Below, piece after piece: positions 32,442 through 43,346 of a stretch of 64,000 nt of DNA. How positions within the stretch are numbered: position 1 is the stretch's first letter; every line of letters starts with the position of its first letter. Made by a program: the position numbers and the translations under genes. This stretch comes from Favolaschia claudopus (lineage: Eukaryota > Basidiomycota > Agaricomycetes > Agaricales > Mycenaceae), in NCBI GenBank assembly GCA_037176885.1, contig JAWWNJ010000111.1, positions 310,001 to 374,000 of the forward strand, given 5' to 3'. Below the pieces are notes generated by a model. It saw only the letters and a program-made list of their open reading frames with translations. It was not told the DNA's origin and did no database searches.

Positions 32442-33325
32442 CTCGGTGTCCACAAAAGTAACCGGAAATTCGCTTATTGCTTGCCAAATTTGTAGTATTT
32501 TCGGAAGCAAACTAGATAGGTGTAATCCTTGCTTTATTTTGGTCACATATCATACATATCATGTGTAAAGCTGCTCAGGAGAGACCGTTGTAGAGGGACA
32601 AATCTATCAGCTGTATTTTGATGGTGATCAACAAAGTCAGTGCAACACAGCTTGTTCTGGGAGGAAAATTATGGTCTTGATTTTGCAAGACTCTTCAGCA
32701 TGGGGTCCTTTTGTGGGCACGAACACTCAATGTTGAAAAGAAACTGTGTACAGTTGATATCTGTAGCGTTTATTTTGACTGTCTCAGTCTGTCACTTTCA
32801 ACCGAGCGTCAAACAGTTATTTGGGGTGTTTTAAGCAACAATTCAATCAATTCTGGTGTTGTTCCACCTAATAATGAACACTGATTGTGTTTAAGAGGCC
32901 TATTGCTATTGCTGCTGTCTTCAAACTTGCATAAATGTGAGTGCAAAACTGAAATTTAAGCAAAAGGTTGAAAATTCTGGTTTCCACAATTCTGGTCCAA
33001 TAGTGCATCATTTGGAATGGTTCAAAGGGCTTGAAAGATACCAATAGAGCGCTAATGTAGCATGCATTGTGCAAAAATGGTCAACCATGCTTATTTGAGC
33101 AAACAGCAACCAATTTCTTGCACAACGTTGACAACTTGGCATTGCCAAACAATAACATCATGACTTCAACTAGCTCTAGAGTGATGTAAAAAGAGAAGAT
33201 CTCCAAGAAACTTAGGGAATGATCTACTCACATTGAAAGGTATGCAGCCAGGTGCAGAAACCGTGGGAAACTCACGTGATCGCGTCGAAATATCGGCATT
33301 TCCGGTTACTTTTGTGGACACCGAG
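32442..33325. mobile_element. 884-bp Tc1/mariner-type element, non-coding
   Basis: Perfect 28-bp inverted ends starting CTCGGTGTCCACAAAAGTAA, with TA at 32440-32441 and 33326-33327. The end sequence is of the kind found on Tc1/mariner elements. No transposase frame survives inside, so it is either a miniature element or a fully decayed copy. Confidence 0.85.
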
Positions 33326-33515
33326 TAGTACACTGCGGCCTATCATGCAACTGCTGAAAAGGCTCAAGAAATTGAAATTCAGTAAGAATATCCTGGAAAT
33401 TGAATCTGGCTGCCACTTGTGCAATATAGCAGGTCAGGATTGTCAGGATGTGCCTCTCTAGCAACTGGTCTTCTTTGAGCTTGAGCATTGGGTTGAGCAT
33501 TTCCCCGTTTTTGTA

Positions 33516-33880
33516 CTATATTAGTATATTTTGCGCTGGCTGTACAGGATTCTGCTGCACCGGAGGTGGCTCTGGACCTTGAGGTCTACATGTTGGTGAC
33601 GGAGGTGAACTTTGCATATCCTGGTCTTCATTCTGTCCTGCTAAAATACCAGCATTCCCAGCTATTCCCAGTGTTCTGCATCTCAGCAATTCGGCCCGCT
33701 GTGCGAGGTGTAAGTTGAAGTTGCTCACCATTCCAGTTAACCTGAACCAAATTTGGTTGCTGTAAAGGCAATCTCCGGTGTACAGGGCTATCCAGAATGC
33801 GATTGACACGCTCTTGCTCCTGAGCTGCATTTCGTATGCGCTGTGGAGTATTTGGAGGCGTAGACCTATTTAATTTAATT
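33516..33880 (-). pseudogene. Gene fragment of unknown function
   Basis: Minus-strand frames with coding-like composition: STPPNTPQRIRNAAQEQE at about 33875-33820, leading to a possible GTGAGC donor near 33735, and a later frame ending QPAQNILI at 33516 that is Pro/Gln-rich. Continuity between the parts is uncertain. No domain was recognised. Confidence 0.35.
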
Positions 33881-33934
33881 TTGCTTGATAGAAAGCATTG
33901 ACTGATTGATCTGGCTCATATATGCAGTAACAGA

Positions 33935-34215
33935 AGATAATGTGGTCCATGTCCCATGTCGGTGGAGACGAGCGAAAAAATCAAAAAGAAAAGGAAGGTA
34001 AAAAGAGAAAAAGAGGGGGGAAAAGGGAGGGAATTCAGTAACTTATCTGGCAGCTGTACCGTTGATTTCCGGGCTGAAATATCTTCTTGAATGCAACACA
34101 GAGGGAAATCAAGTTTTGAAGCCCAAGTCTCGGCTACGTTGATGGTGATTGATTGCAAGGCCCAAGACCAACTAAAGGAATCGCCTCAGATAGACTAGGG
34201 TCCAGCGAATGAAAA
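33935..34215 (+). mobile_element. Repeat family R1, degenerate copy
   Basis: CCATGTCCCATGTCGGTGGA at the left and TAGACTAGGGTCCAGCGAAT at the right match the two ends of 50757-51575; the core is again purine-rich (GAAAAAGAGGGGGGAAAAG). Confidence 0.55.
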
Positions 34216-34333
34216 TCAAACGATTCATCTTATCCTTATCTCGCATTGATCTCGCACACATCACGCTGCTGACACGTGTTTCCGGCCAATCCCGCGGCGC
34301 CGATCACTTTGAACCCAACGTGGACACTCAGTT

Positions 34334-34520
34334 AGGGGCGCTCAATTCTCAGCTCGTCAGCTCGTCTCATCCAGAAAATAATTAATTCCCTGATGAGCTG
34401 ATGAGACGGTGATCCCACTCCGCCTCTCGCTCCACTCCTCGTCATATTTTGATCAATCCATCAGCAAATTAATTATTTTCTGTACGAGACGAGCTGACGA
34501 GCTGAGAATTGAGCGCCCCT
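34334..34520. mobile_element. MITE with 3-bp TSD (AGGGGYGCTC family), copy 2
   Basis: Ends AGGGGCGCTCAATTCTCAG and its inverted copy, flanked by GTT at 34331-34333 and 34521-34523. Subterminal arms contain CTCGTCAGCTCGTCTC, a tandem word arranged as in copy 1 (19923-20300) but of different sequence. 187 bp, non-coding. Confidence 0.85.
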
Positions 34521-34523
34521 GTT

Positions 34524-35750
34524 CTTGCGCTGGCTCCTCGCTCACTGCGGTTGTTCTCCCAACAGAATAGCCTGGATTGAAGATTCAAAACTATCTCTAT
34601 TACTGCCCTTCCAACCAGTGTTTCTTCTGGTCAAAGGATTGAAATGGTGAACTTCAGGCCCAACTTGGGCCCAACTTGAAGCATTCTCAGAAACTTCGGG
34701 CGTTCTTGGGCATTCTCTCTGAGATATCTCGATACATTTGTATAATCCCATTCTTAAAGCAAAACTCATGGCTTTTGATCTTATTTCATCCGAGATTGAG
34801 TCTGAATCTGCCGCTCGCAGCCAAGCCGCGCATTAATTTAATCTTTAACCTGGCAAGCCTCAGTCGAAGCTTCGACGACGCAGATGTATCCAGTAGCTAA
34901 TTGCCAGTGATTACACGGGTCTACTCTGTCGCCTTGTTAATGCATATCCAGGGTGAGGCATGCTTCTGCAAAATTCAGGCTCAGAAAATTCAAATCAACT
35001 TGCGCTCCGAGTCACGTACAATCAATCACCTTCGTAAATCCCTCGAGTCCTCGACGAGCACGCAAAAAACGTTTTACATACGCGTCAGACGATGCTTGAA
35101 AGCGGTCGAGTTTTTGTCTACTCAAATTGTGACTGGTGAGGTGTTTCATTCCTTGCTTCAAGTTGACAAATTTATATTCATTGACAACTATAGATACCAT
35201 AAACTCTACACAAGATGTAGCATGTACAATGAACAGAGCCCTGTGCTCAGTACACCAACTTCTCGTCTGATACTCCGAGCTTGAACACTAGTACAGTACT
35301 CCGAGCCCTCAACCTCGACCCTCAAGAACAGATCACAACAAAATCAAGATAATGACAATTACAAAACCAGTTACTATGCAAGTTAAACCTATCTACAGTC
35401 GGCTAAAGAGTCACGCAGCCTCTCTCGGAGGCCTTAGTTTCCATACATCCAGCGTAGCGCGACGCGTTGTTGACGTGTTGTGTGGTTCGGACTTGGCTCC
35501 TCGGATTTGATTTACATCAGTGATCCGAGCCTGTCAGGCGGATGCAATGGGCCCAAGTCAACTGGCATGGGTCATGAGCCGATAATGTGGAGGATTACTT
35601 AAGCTGAAGTTGAGTGCTTATGCTAAAAAAAATCAGCTGCAAGTAGCAAATGGGCCATGGCCAGATTTGCTAGAAAATACATGTCATAGAGGAGAGAAAG
35701 AAAAGAGGGAGCACATCCCTTGCAACTACACATACTATATAGGTAGGACA
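34524..35750. other. No gene assigned
   Basis: A minus-strand frame at 35200-35012 (containing FLRARRGLEGFTKVID) has protein-like composition but no start, splice or homology support. The rest is AT-rich spacer. Confidence 0.3.
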
Positions 35751-36236
35751 TATCTATCCATGAGGTTGAAGCAAGGTTGAAGCGGCAAAGAGGTTCAATT
35801 TTGTTTCGGCGCGCGTTCCGAAGTCACGTGACATTTGACAGTTGCATGACCGCGACTGCCGGCCGTTCCCGAAATCCGAGGCCACGGAGTCAGGACTCCA
35901 GGACATGCTTACAAAGCATTTGGACGGAGATTTGTAAGCATCTGCATTCCGGAGCCCTGATGAATGGGGAAGCAAGCTTCCCCATTATTCGAGTTGAGCA
36001 CAGCACGGCTCATTACAGCACGGCTCATTAACCGTGCCTGTGGTTGGCTATGTCTCGGCTAGACATAGCCAAATGATCCTACTGATCCTGATGCTTCCGT
36101 TTGATCCTACCTGTCTAACTCGGCATTTGCCGGTCCGCTCCCAATTCAGGCGTTCAGGTGCAATTCACTTCCTTCGAACTGCCAGGCACCTTACAGCACA
36201 GAGAAAAGCCAGAATAAGACATAGACAATGTACTTT

Positions 36237-36429
36237 TGTCGCAAAAATCGGATTCCGATTATAACTGGTTATAAGTCTAATCAGGGTTTATAGGCGGGTT
36301 ATAAATCGACATAGAAATTTATGACCCCATCTCCGAATGCTTCGATCTTGGGTTATGACTGCCTATATAGCCTGATTAGACCTATAACCCGTTATAATCG
36401 GTTATAATCGAAATCCGATTTTTGCGACA
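36237..36429. mobile_element. 193-bp foldback MITE
   Basis: Ends TGTCGCAAAAATCGGATT and AATCCGATTTTTGCGACA, with further inverted GATTATAAC / GTTATAATC words inside. Flanks both carry TT next to the element, and ACAATGT/CAATGTC nearby, but a duplication is not certain. Confidence 0.75.
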
Positions 36430-37714
36430 TTCAATGTCTGGATGTCTCAACTCAAGTGATTTCAAGAACAATCATGAACATGGGGCCCAAATAGGCCGGA
36501 TTCAACGCAAATTCAGCGAGGATTCAGGTCGACATTGTGCGCCGTCATGCAGTATATAGCCTGATTTGTTTCTAGTTAAGATAAGTATAATTGTCTTGGA
36601 TTATAGATCGACCCCGTCAATGAAAACATTCAAAATTTAACTGAATGGGCAGTACAGCACTAACCCAGTGTTGAGCCCCGACATGCACAGATAGAAGAAT
36701 TCTCTTGGGTTCCATTGGAGTGAGTAGAGTCAAGCCAGCACAAACATTGAGGCCAGAGGTAGACCGGAAAGTATTGATACCGAATTTGGAGTCGGAACCG
36801 AGCTTGATCGCGCGGCGCAGAAGGATTTAGAACGATTTTGAAGCCACTGACCCATTCAGAACGACTGGGAGCTGCGCGAGAAGGTGAGGAAGAGATAAAG
36901 GCAAAGAATGCCGTCCAACCTAGTATATAAAGCATGGCCTTGCGTTAGACCTGAATAGTATTTCAATACTTTGATGAATTGTGCCTCGCACTGAGCGCGA
37001 GCCAAGGCGTCGATAACCGCGCACAAAGGGCAAAGCGCGAACTCGCGCCGGCCGTTTGTGTGCGGTTACACAATGCTGATCCTGGATCGCCGTCGTCGTT
37101 GTCGCGGGGGTGTGTGCCGTCAAGCGAGAGAGTTCGGCATTGCTAGTGGCTCGCGTAGGATGCCAGTGAGTGCGCACCCGACGCACGCGAGCCACTAAAC
37201 GATAACGGCTTTATGTCAATTTGACCAACACTCCAGATGCTGCCACACCGCCGTTCTACGCCTGTTAGAGCGTCGGTCGGTGCGGCTAAGCGGCATCTGG
37301 ATGGGGAGGTCAGATTTGACGCTGGGTCCGACACGGGCTAGTTAGCAAGAGACCGATAACGAGAATTGCAATCACACACCTTCACGTGTGTGCGGCAGCT
37401 ATTCAGCTCCTTGAATATCATGTTAAAGCAAAGGTGTTGAGCATGCAAGCAAGCTGCGTTGAGATTCCGTTGAATCGTCGAGTCGCGCGTGCAAATGGAG
37501 ACCGAAATTTTGAGGGTGTCGATCCCAGAGAGTCGCGCGAGAACAGCCAGAAAGATGGATAAGCCAAGAATTAGAGTGAAAGGCAAAGACTTGACGCGTA
37601 GGAGGCATCGAGACAAGACCAAGTAGGAGAGTAGGAGAGAGAGGTGGTGCAACGCTGAGTGACGCGACTCGTGGCAATTGACGGCGGCGATTTCCGTGTC
37701 GTCACTCGTTACCA
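36430..37714. other. No gene assigned
   Basis: A minus-strand ATG frame at 36935-36660 begins with a hydrophobic stretch (LYILGWTAFFAFISSS) but lacks any other support. 37020-37080 has GCG-rich words resembling 5920-5950. I do not support a gene. Confidence 0.3.
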
Positions 37715-38005
37715 ATCTTGAATACCATTGGCTGTGTCCTATGTCGTTTTGGGACGCAAACCCGAATAGACATAGTCTTGAATTCCCTGATGTTTACTCG
37801 ATATGGCAAAAGAATCAAGATGAAATCAAGATGCTGAATTGTAAACTGCACTCGCTGCAGCAAATTTGGAGCTCTGAAATTTGGGGACATTCATGCAGAG
37901 GTATCTACTAATCTCTCCTCTTTCTCCCTCTTTTTTTCTCTTTTTCTGCAACTTGAAAACTTGATTAATTCTCCGTAACCACAGACATAGTACATAAGCC
38001 CACAG
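37715..38005 (-). mobile_element. Repeat family R1, inverted copy
   Basis: Inverted counterpart of 4967-5250: TAGACATAGTCTTGAATTCC and AACTTGATTAATTCTCCGTA match its two ends in reverse. Its left end TTGGCTGTGTCCTATGTCG and right end ACATAGTACATAAGCCCA form a weak inverted pair. Confidence 0.6.
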
Positions 38006-38079
38006 CACTACAGTCCCGTTGGAAAAACGTGACATCAGACGTGGCATCGCTGGCTCTCTTTTCACTTTCACGAACTATC

Positions 38080-38416
38080 ATGACCGAAGCACACTCCGTC
38101 AACAACGATGCCGCCGGCGGTTCTCTGTACAACAGATCCGATTGCGAGGTGAGATGCTTGATGTTATTGTCGTTTTCGCTTTCGGCACCTGAAGATCTAC
38201 AACTTAGAGCTCTTACAAATTCGCAGATAACGATCCCCCATTGGTTGAACGTCTTGCTCAGAACGGTAAGTCAGCTGCTTTACATACTGTTGCCTGCGTA
38301 ACACGTCTCAGAGGGTAGCCGTCAAAACAACAAGCGCAGCCTCCGTGGAAGATTGGTTCACCACCGCATTCGCAGATCTCCCTTCTGGCAGCCGGACTGA
38401 GAGTGCGCCTACATGA
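38080..38416 (+). CDS. Small three-exon gene, unknown
   Basis: ATG at 38080 (MTEAHSVNNDAAGGSL). Exon 1 ends at 38148 before GTGAGA; intron 38149-38226 ends TCGCAG; exon 2 38227-38265 (ITIPHWLNVLLRT); intron 38266-38311 has GTAAGT and CTCAG; exon 3 runs to the TGA at 38414-38416 (VEDWFTTAFADLP). Both introns keep the frame, giving roughly 70 residues. No domain was recognised. A helicase-like fragment follows about 250 bp downstream and the two may be parts of the same former gene. Confidence 0.45.
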
Positions 38417-38665
38417 ATCATGAGCTTGGGTGTGAGGATTAGCATCACGATGTACGTTTGGTGTAAGCATACTGGTTACTGTTGCGTTTTGGGTAGCGAG
38501 ATCCGCGTCGAGCCCAAATCAAGAGGATGTTTGCAATCGCACTGCGGTTAGCGATAGGCGGAAGCCCTACCGACAAATTCCATTGGATTTATCCTAATTA
38601 CACACAGTATCGACTCTAACTCCCCACCCAGACATTATAGACAGCGTGATCAGATCCGTGGGACA

Positions 38666-39095
38666 ATGGCAAAGGAGCCACACCCTAGAAACCCTAATCT
38701 ACTGTGGTGCACTCGTCAACCACATTATGTTTCGAAAAACAAATTCGCCTTGGGGTATCTGGTGTGTGACGGGATAGAACAGATGCGGCGGCGCGACACA
38801 CCTTAGATTCGACACATTCCATTCAGAGAGTCTCCAAATGATGAACTACAAGTTCTACCCGACCATGACTACCGAAAGTTGAACTTGAAGGACGCACAGC
38901 GAGATGTGTTCCTGCAGGTCATGGCTGACTAGCGCTGACTTCTAGAGGCTGGATTCCAATAAACCAGGGCCCAAGCCACCACCTCTGCTGATCAATGTTG
39001 ACGGAACTGCTGGCACTGACAAGTCCTTCCTCATATGGCGCATAACTACGGCTCTATCTTTGCTCTACTTACACTGTTGGGTCAATAGCGTTTAG
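38666..39095 (+). pseudogene. PIF1/Helitron-type helicase fragment with altered Walker A
   Basis: From the ATG at 38666 a frame (ending KNKFALGYL) is followed by a possible GTGTGT...CTTAG intron, then IRHIPFRESPNDELQVLPDH and LNLKDAQRDVFLQVM, matching the lead-in of PIF1-like helicases where NxxQ precedes the ATP site. After a stop or short intron near 38930, LLINVDGTAGTDKSFLI is a Walker A motif in which the usual GTGKS Gly is Asp (codon GAC at about 39017-39019). The frame ends at 39095; no Walker B or later helicase motifs follow. Such helicases in fungi often belong to Helitrons, but no Rep domain or Helitron ends were seen. Confidence 0.6.
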
Positions 39096-39161
39096 TGCTA
39101 GAACCGGCATCGGCGCGAGGATTGGCATGCGACGCGGGCGCTGGTACTAGAATAAGAAATC

Positions 39162-41261
39162 TCAGTAGTATTCAGCATGGAAAGCGGAAGGACACCGCAC
39201 CGGATACGGCGTTGGGAGGCGGGGAATCTGGCCCCGTTCCACCTGTACGGCGTCGTTTGCACGGAATGGTGGGAGAACTTGAAGGGTTGGCGAGTCGATC
39301 GGCACGAGGTCGGGTAGGGATGGACTGGGTGATGACGGAGAGAACGGCTGGGCCGGAATTAGTGAAAAAGGGATGAGAAAGATGCAGAAAAAATAACATA
39401 CGGCGACTCCGTTCAGACGCAGACTGAGCATAAGACTTTGAAGCTCGGGGAGCGGAGATAACAACTCTGAAGACTTACTATGGTGCGCATCGCTTAAACA
39501 CCACCAAACAAGAACGAAATTTATAGCACCTGATCAGAAGCTTCCCACGACTGATCCTCTGGCCAAAACACTCCGATTAGGTAGTAGAGTAAACCCCCTA
39601 GAGGGATATTCCATCCGCTCAAAACTCACAATAAATATATTTTTCTTGAGGCGGATTTGAGACATCAGTGATGCGATCACTAAATCAGTCACGTGTACGT
39701 ACGTAACACTCCCTATTTAGGTCAGGTCAAGCAAGAACAATATTTTTGAATGTCCTTCTAGTAGCCTATAGTGTGTCTGCTACATACTTGAAGGCTGAAA
39801 AAGCTTGACAAAGTGATCCTGACTTCCACCCGACGCTGAAAGACAATATATATTTTGAAAGAATTCTCTCCGGCGATTTGAGACATCATTGATCGCATCA
39901 ATGATGGGACCTATTTGGTGGTGTTTAAGCGATGCGCACCATATGAGCAGTGTGAACATAGTGAAGGATCAGGAAAAGATAGACATACCCGGAACCGGAG
40001 TTGATGGTCGAGCAACGACCTCGTACTCGTCATCAGATGGAATAGAAACTGCATCGTCTCCAACAGGTGTAGAAGAAGTCTAAAGGGAGACATCAGGCAA
40101 CGGCAGATGAGCAAAGAATTAGTGCTGGGTAAAATTGCCCGATGTAGATTACATCACGGGTTTTTTACATGTAAGTTACATTGTAAAATACGTAATTTAC
40201 ATCCAGGGTCTCAACCTCCATGTAAAATAGTGTAAAATACTGAATGAGGCAGAAGCTCGGAAGCGCTCAAAAACGGCTGGAATCAGCCTTCAGGATTTTA
40301 AAAACAGGTTCAAGAGCAACTTTAAATCCAATTCCAGTGCATTTGTTACAGATCAATCGTTCGGCACCGATCGGCACAATTTTCGGCAAACATTTTTTTG
40401 AACCCTGAGAGCGTGGGAATTTTGAATTTTACATGTAATTTACATGTAAATTACATCATGTAAATTACATGTGTTCCCTGGGCCCGCTTTTGAACTTACA
40501 GTAAATTACATGGCCGGGGAGCAATTTTACACAGCACTACCTTTGAAAGAATGGAGGACAGACCTTGGAGGTATGAGCCACAGCATCGGGCACCTCTTGC
40601 TGGGAACCGTTAGCCTTGGCGGCATCGATGGCGGGGAGCGGCTTGATGGGAGCAAGTTTGAGGTTGCGGAAATATTCGATCCGCTTGCGTGCAACCTTGC
40701 CAGCAAAGTCGACAACAGCCGAATAATAGTTGGAGGCGGGAGACGGAAGAACAAGGCTGTTCTTGTGCATCTCAGCACGCAGGAGGAAGACGTATTCACC
40801 GAGTTCGGTGCTCATCGCAAACGAGGACGGACGGTTCTGGAAGACAAGCTGGGGAAAATGAGTAATGGAGAATGCCGAAGATAATCAAAACATACGAGAA
40901 CACGAGCACATTCCTCAAGGAACTTGCGCTGGTCACTGGGATCCTCGTAATGAGTAGCGCGGAGTGTCTTGTGAAGAGAGCGAATGATGTCTTCTTCAGA
41001 TTTGGACAGGATAACCTCGACGGTGGTAGAAGACATGATGATGAACAGTTTGTCGTTGAGAGACGGAATATTGGGAAGCTGCCGGCAGTAGAGATCCTGG
41101 GATTTACCGTCAAAGTGTGCGCCAGTCATTTTAACCTTCTCCTTGACCAGATTCCGCTTGGAGTCGTAGACCAGTTTTCCTTCGGCATCCCGTTTGTTGA
41201 CCTCAACGAGGAAATTCGCCGACTCGTGGTTTTTTCGTGTACCAGAGGGGGCTTTCGGCAT
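39162..41261 (-). CDS. Five-exon basidiomycete gene with MITEs in two introns
   Basis: Exon 1 41261-40896 (MPKAPSGTRKNHESANFLVE), GTATGT intron, exon 2 40848-40564 (LVFQNRPSSFAMSTELGEYV ... AVAHTSK), intron starting GTCTGT that contains the 40122-40537 element, exon 3 40079-39989 (acidic, SIPSDDEYEVVARP), GTATGT intron containing the 39481-39941 element, exon 4 39466-39402, 54-nt intron, exon 5 39347 to the TGA at 39162. All five exons join in one frame. The GTCTGT donor is unusual and was chosen because it gives frame continuity. No domain was recognised. The start lies about 25 bp from a truncated end of the TGTCGG element (41286-41400), so the original promoter may be gone. Confidence 0.6.
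39481..39941. mobile_element. 461-bp TA-target MITE in an intron
   Basis: Ends TGGTGCGCATCGCTTAAACA and its inverted copy, about 28 bp, with TA at 39479-39480 and 39942-39943. It lies between the GTATGT donor and TTCAG acceptor of the third intron of the gene 41261-39162, leaving both splice sites intact. Confidence 0.85.
40122..40537. mobile_element. 416-bp TA-target MITE with TTTACATGTAA arrays
   Basis: Ends GTGCTGGGTAAAATTGC and GCAATTTTACACAGCAC with TA at 40120-40121 and 40538-40539. Both halves are dense with TTTACATGTAA, TGTAAATTACATG and TGTAAAATA words, which are themselves near-palindromes. It lies in the second intron of the gene 41261-39162. Confidence 0.8.
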
Positions 41262-41285
41262 TCCGGTTGCAGAGAGACTGAATGT

Positions 41286-41400
41286 CGGAAAAATCGAAAA
41301 AGGCTTATAAGGCCTTGGAGCACCTAACGGCCTTATGAGGTCTAACAAGGTTGGCGGGTAGTCTTACAAGGTGTCGCAAGGTCATATTGGGCCGTGTAAG
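41286..41400. mobile_element. Truncated copy of the TGTCGG element end
   Basis: TGTCGGAAAAATCGAAAAAG and the following AAGGCCTTGGAGCACCTAA match the left end of 2694-3517; similarity fades by about 41400. Sits directly upstream of the gene at 41261. Confidence 0.7.
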
Positions 41401-41429
41401 CTGGGCCCAAGGAGAGTAGATAATAGCCT

Positions 41430-41626
41430 GTTTGCGATGCAGCCATTGAATGGCTAATGGCTACGCAAGTGCCCGAATTCCGGCGTATTGACGAAAGCTA
41501 CCCCCGGTCTGAGCATCCAATTTTTATTCCAAATAGCTCTTCTTGACTTCGACATAAAAGTTTAGCCCATCAAACTTTCCTAATACGGAAATCGGTAGCC
41601 ATTCAATGGCTCCAATGGCTCTTCGC
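41430..41626. mobile_element. ~195-bp foldback element
   Basis: Inverted ends TTTGCGATGCAGCCATTG / CAATGGCTCTTCGCAAA with repeated AATGGCT words. No clear target duplication. Confidence 0.55.
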
Positions 41627-41634
41627 AAACCCTC

Positions 41635-42085
41635 CTCCGGGAGTGAACCAAGAGTGAACTTGGGTTTGGGTTTGGGCTTGGATTTCGGAGATAAGTCTGA
41701 CCGAGTGACATCAAATGACCATCAGTCACCATTCGTCACTCGTGTTGGTGACAGCGGTGGATTCCCTTGGTTTGGCGGTATCCCCGCCGTCCCGCCCCTC
41801 ATTCCCGCCCCCATTGTGCCTGCATCAGGAGCGCAACTAGGAGCGAGATATTTACAGAAATATTCAATCTTTGTGAGATGGCCCGTTTCATCAAAGAAGG
41901 ACAGTGTACATCGTACTGATGGCTTCAATTGGCGAGCTCGTCGTTGGCGCCGACTAGCAGCCATGTTGCGCCAACAACAAGCGGACATGTTGCCACGCTT
42001 TTTGCCGCTGTCAAACAGCTGTTCGTAACATATCAAACTTATCTCCGAAGCCCAACCCCAAGCCCAAACTTGCTCCCGGAGTAAG
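41635..42085. mobile_element. ~450-bp TIR element with GGGTTTGGGC arms
   Basis: Inverted ends CTCCGGGAG / CTCCCGGAG followed by a GGGTTTGGGCTTGGATTTCG arm and its inverted partner CGAAGCCCAACCCCAAGCCC. A 140-codon plus-strand frame inside has no supported function. Target duplication not resolved. Confidence 0.6.
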
Positions 42086-42086
42086 A

Positions 42087-42560
42087 TTAGTTACCCAAGC
42101 GTAAATACATGTCATAGTCAGCGGTATCTATCAAGTAATAGAGATTATCCTTGTTTGAGCCGAACGCAGGACACATATAAGCCCCCCGGATGAAGTACTT
42201 CATGAAAATGAAGTCCATTTCCTTTGGTTGCTCGTATACCAGACAGCCGTCCCACACGGTATTTGGCTTCCAGGTGCTGGGCTTGAGCATAGTCACCAGT
42301 GCGACGTCGTATTTCTTTCCGTCCAGAGTTTTGCAGGTAAAAAGATCGTGTAAACGAGCACAAGGCGGGTGCTTTGGCGGCGAGGTTGTATTGACAAAGA
42401 CGAAGTCGTGCCGCTCTCGAGTGTGAAAGTCCGGACTGCAGCGCAAGATATCACGTTTCTGCGTCCAGTCTTCCTTGGATTGATATTCCAGGTAGAGACA
42501 GCGATGCACTGCATTCAGACCCCGAGGACGAGCTCCACAAAGATCACGGCAGGCTGTGCG
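42087..42560 (-). pseudogene. C-terminal part of a mushroom transposon-associated protein
   Basis: Minus-strand frame ending at 42087 contains VHRCLYLEYQSKEDWTQKRD, then ILRCSPDFHTRERHDFVFVN, a PCARLHDLF part, KKYDVALVTMLKPSTWKPNT and YFIRGAYMCPAFG, closing with DTADYDMYLRL. I recall this layout as the C-terminal region of repeated, unnamed proteins in agaricomycetes, often near Tnp2- or Plavaka-type transposons. The frame is open upstream to 42623 but that part (CpG-rich, unlike the rest) seems to be adjoining non-coding sequence. The N-terminal portion of the protein is missing. Confidence 0.6.
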
Positions 42561-42623
42561 GCGCGCTGACACGGCTAGATCCGGCGAGGCGCGGCTATCT
42601 TTGGTGACGTGATCTAGCCACAC

Positions 42624-43346
42624 GTCACAACGCCGAGCCGCAAGCTAGCCACACATAGCCAAAGGAAGCCAAGGCTCTCCGTGTAGACTTCATGAATTCT
42701 TAGATTTAAATGTTCCTCCGAGCTATTGGGACGCGAATTAGCGCGAATTCGGATAAAACCAGGAACCATTAATGCATTGGAGTTGCATTGATAAGTATGT
42801 GCGGTGGATCGGCGTTCAAATTGACTCCCGTTGACATTTTTACGGATGATTATCGGTGTACGGCTCTCCCTGCGAAGATATGAACTGCAACTCAGCTCGG
42901 AGAAGGCTACATTGCAGTAAAGCAGGATGAGAATTGAGAACCAAATGCGCTGTTATTGTAATCTAACCAATTCTGTTCTCCTTGAGGTTTCCATTCAATG
43001 TCATATTTCGTATTTAACCAGTTTTGAACCGCCTCAAACATATAAAGGCTGCTCTTCTCCGACCAACTCTCAGCACAAACTCAGATGTACAACTCACAGC
43101 AAGCATCTGGAAGTCGTGGGCAGACGACTAGAGGTACATTATTCTCATAATCGAAGCTGTGATCTCAAAATAGGTATTATCGTTAGGCCTTGGTTAGGCC
43201 AACTCGTATCGACTCGGCCGAGTCGTGGCGTCCAAGGTCGAGTAAAATTAGCTCGAGGGATGGAAAGGATGTATCCTTCAAGGTAGCTTTTTAATTTTTC
43301 GCCTCCTGTGACAAGTAAGCTTAAATTCATTTCACACTCTTTGTAG
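42624..43346. other. No complete gene; possible upstream exon of the Tnp2-like gene
   Basis: Spacer upstream of the Tnp2-like transposase. A short frame near 43085-43133 (TTHSKHLEVVGRRLE) ends at a GTACAT donor-like site and could be its first exon, which would place an intron up to TTTGTAG at 43346. Not certain. Confidence 0.35.

Noticed and set aside
36660..36935. Minus-strand frame with a signal-peptide-like start as a small secreted protein.
   Set aside because: Beyond the hydrophobic start the sequence has no cysteine pattern or other support, and the region shows no promoter or intron.
41606..42028. 140-codon plus-strand frame as a gene.
   Set aside because: It begins in and ends near the inverted arms of a TIR element and has no recognisable features.
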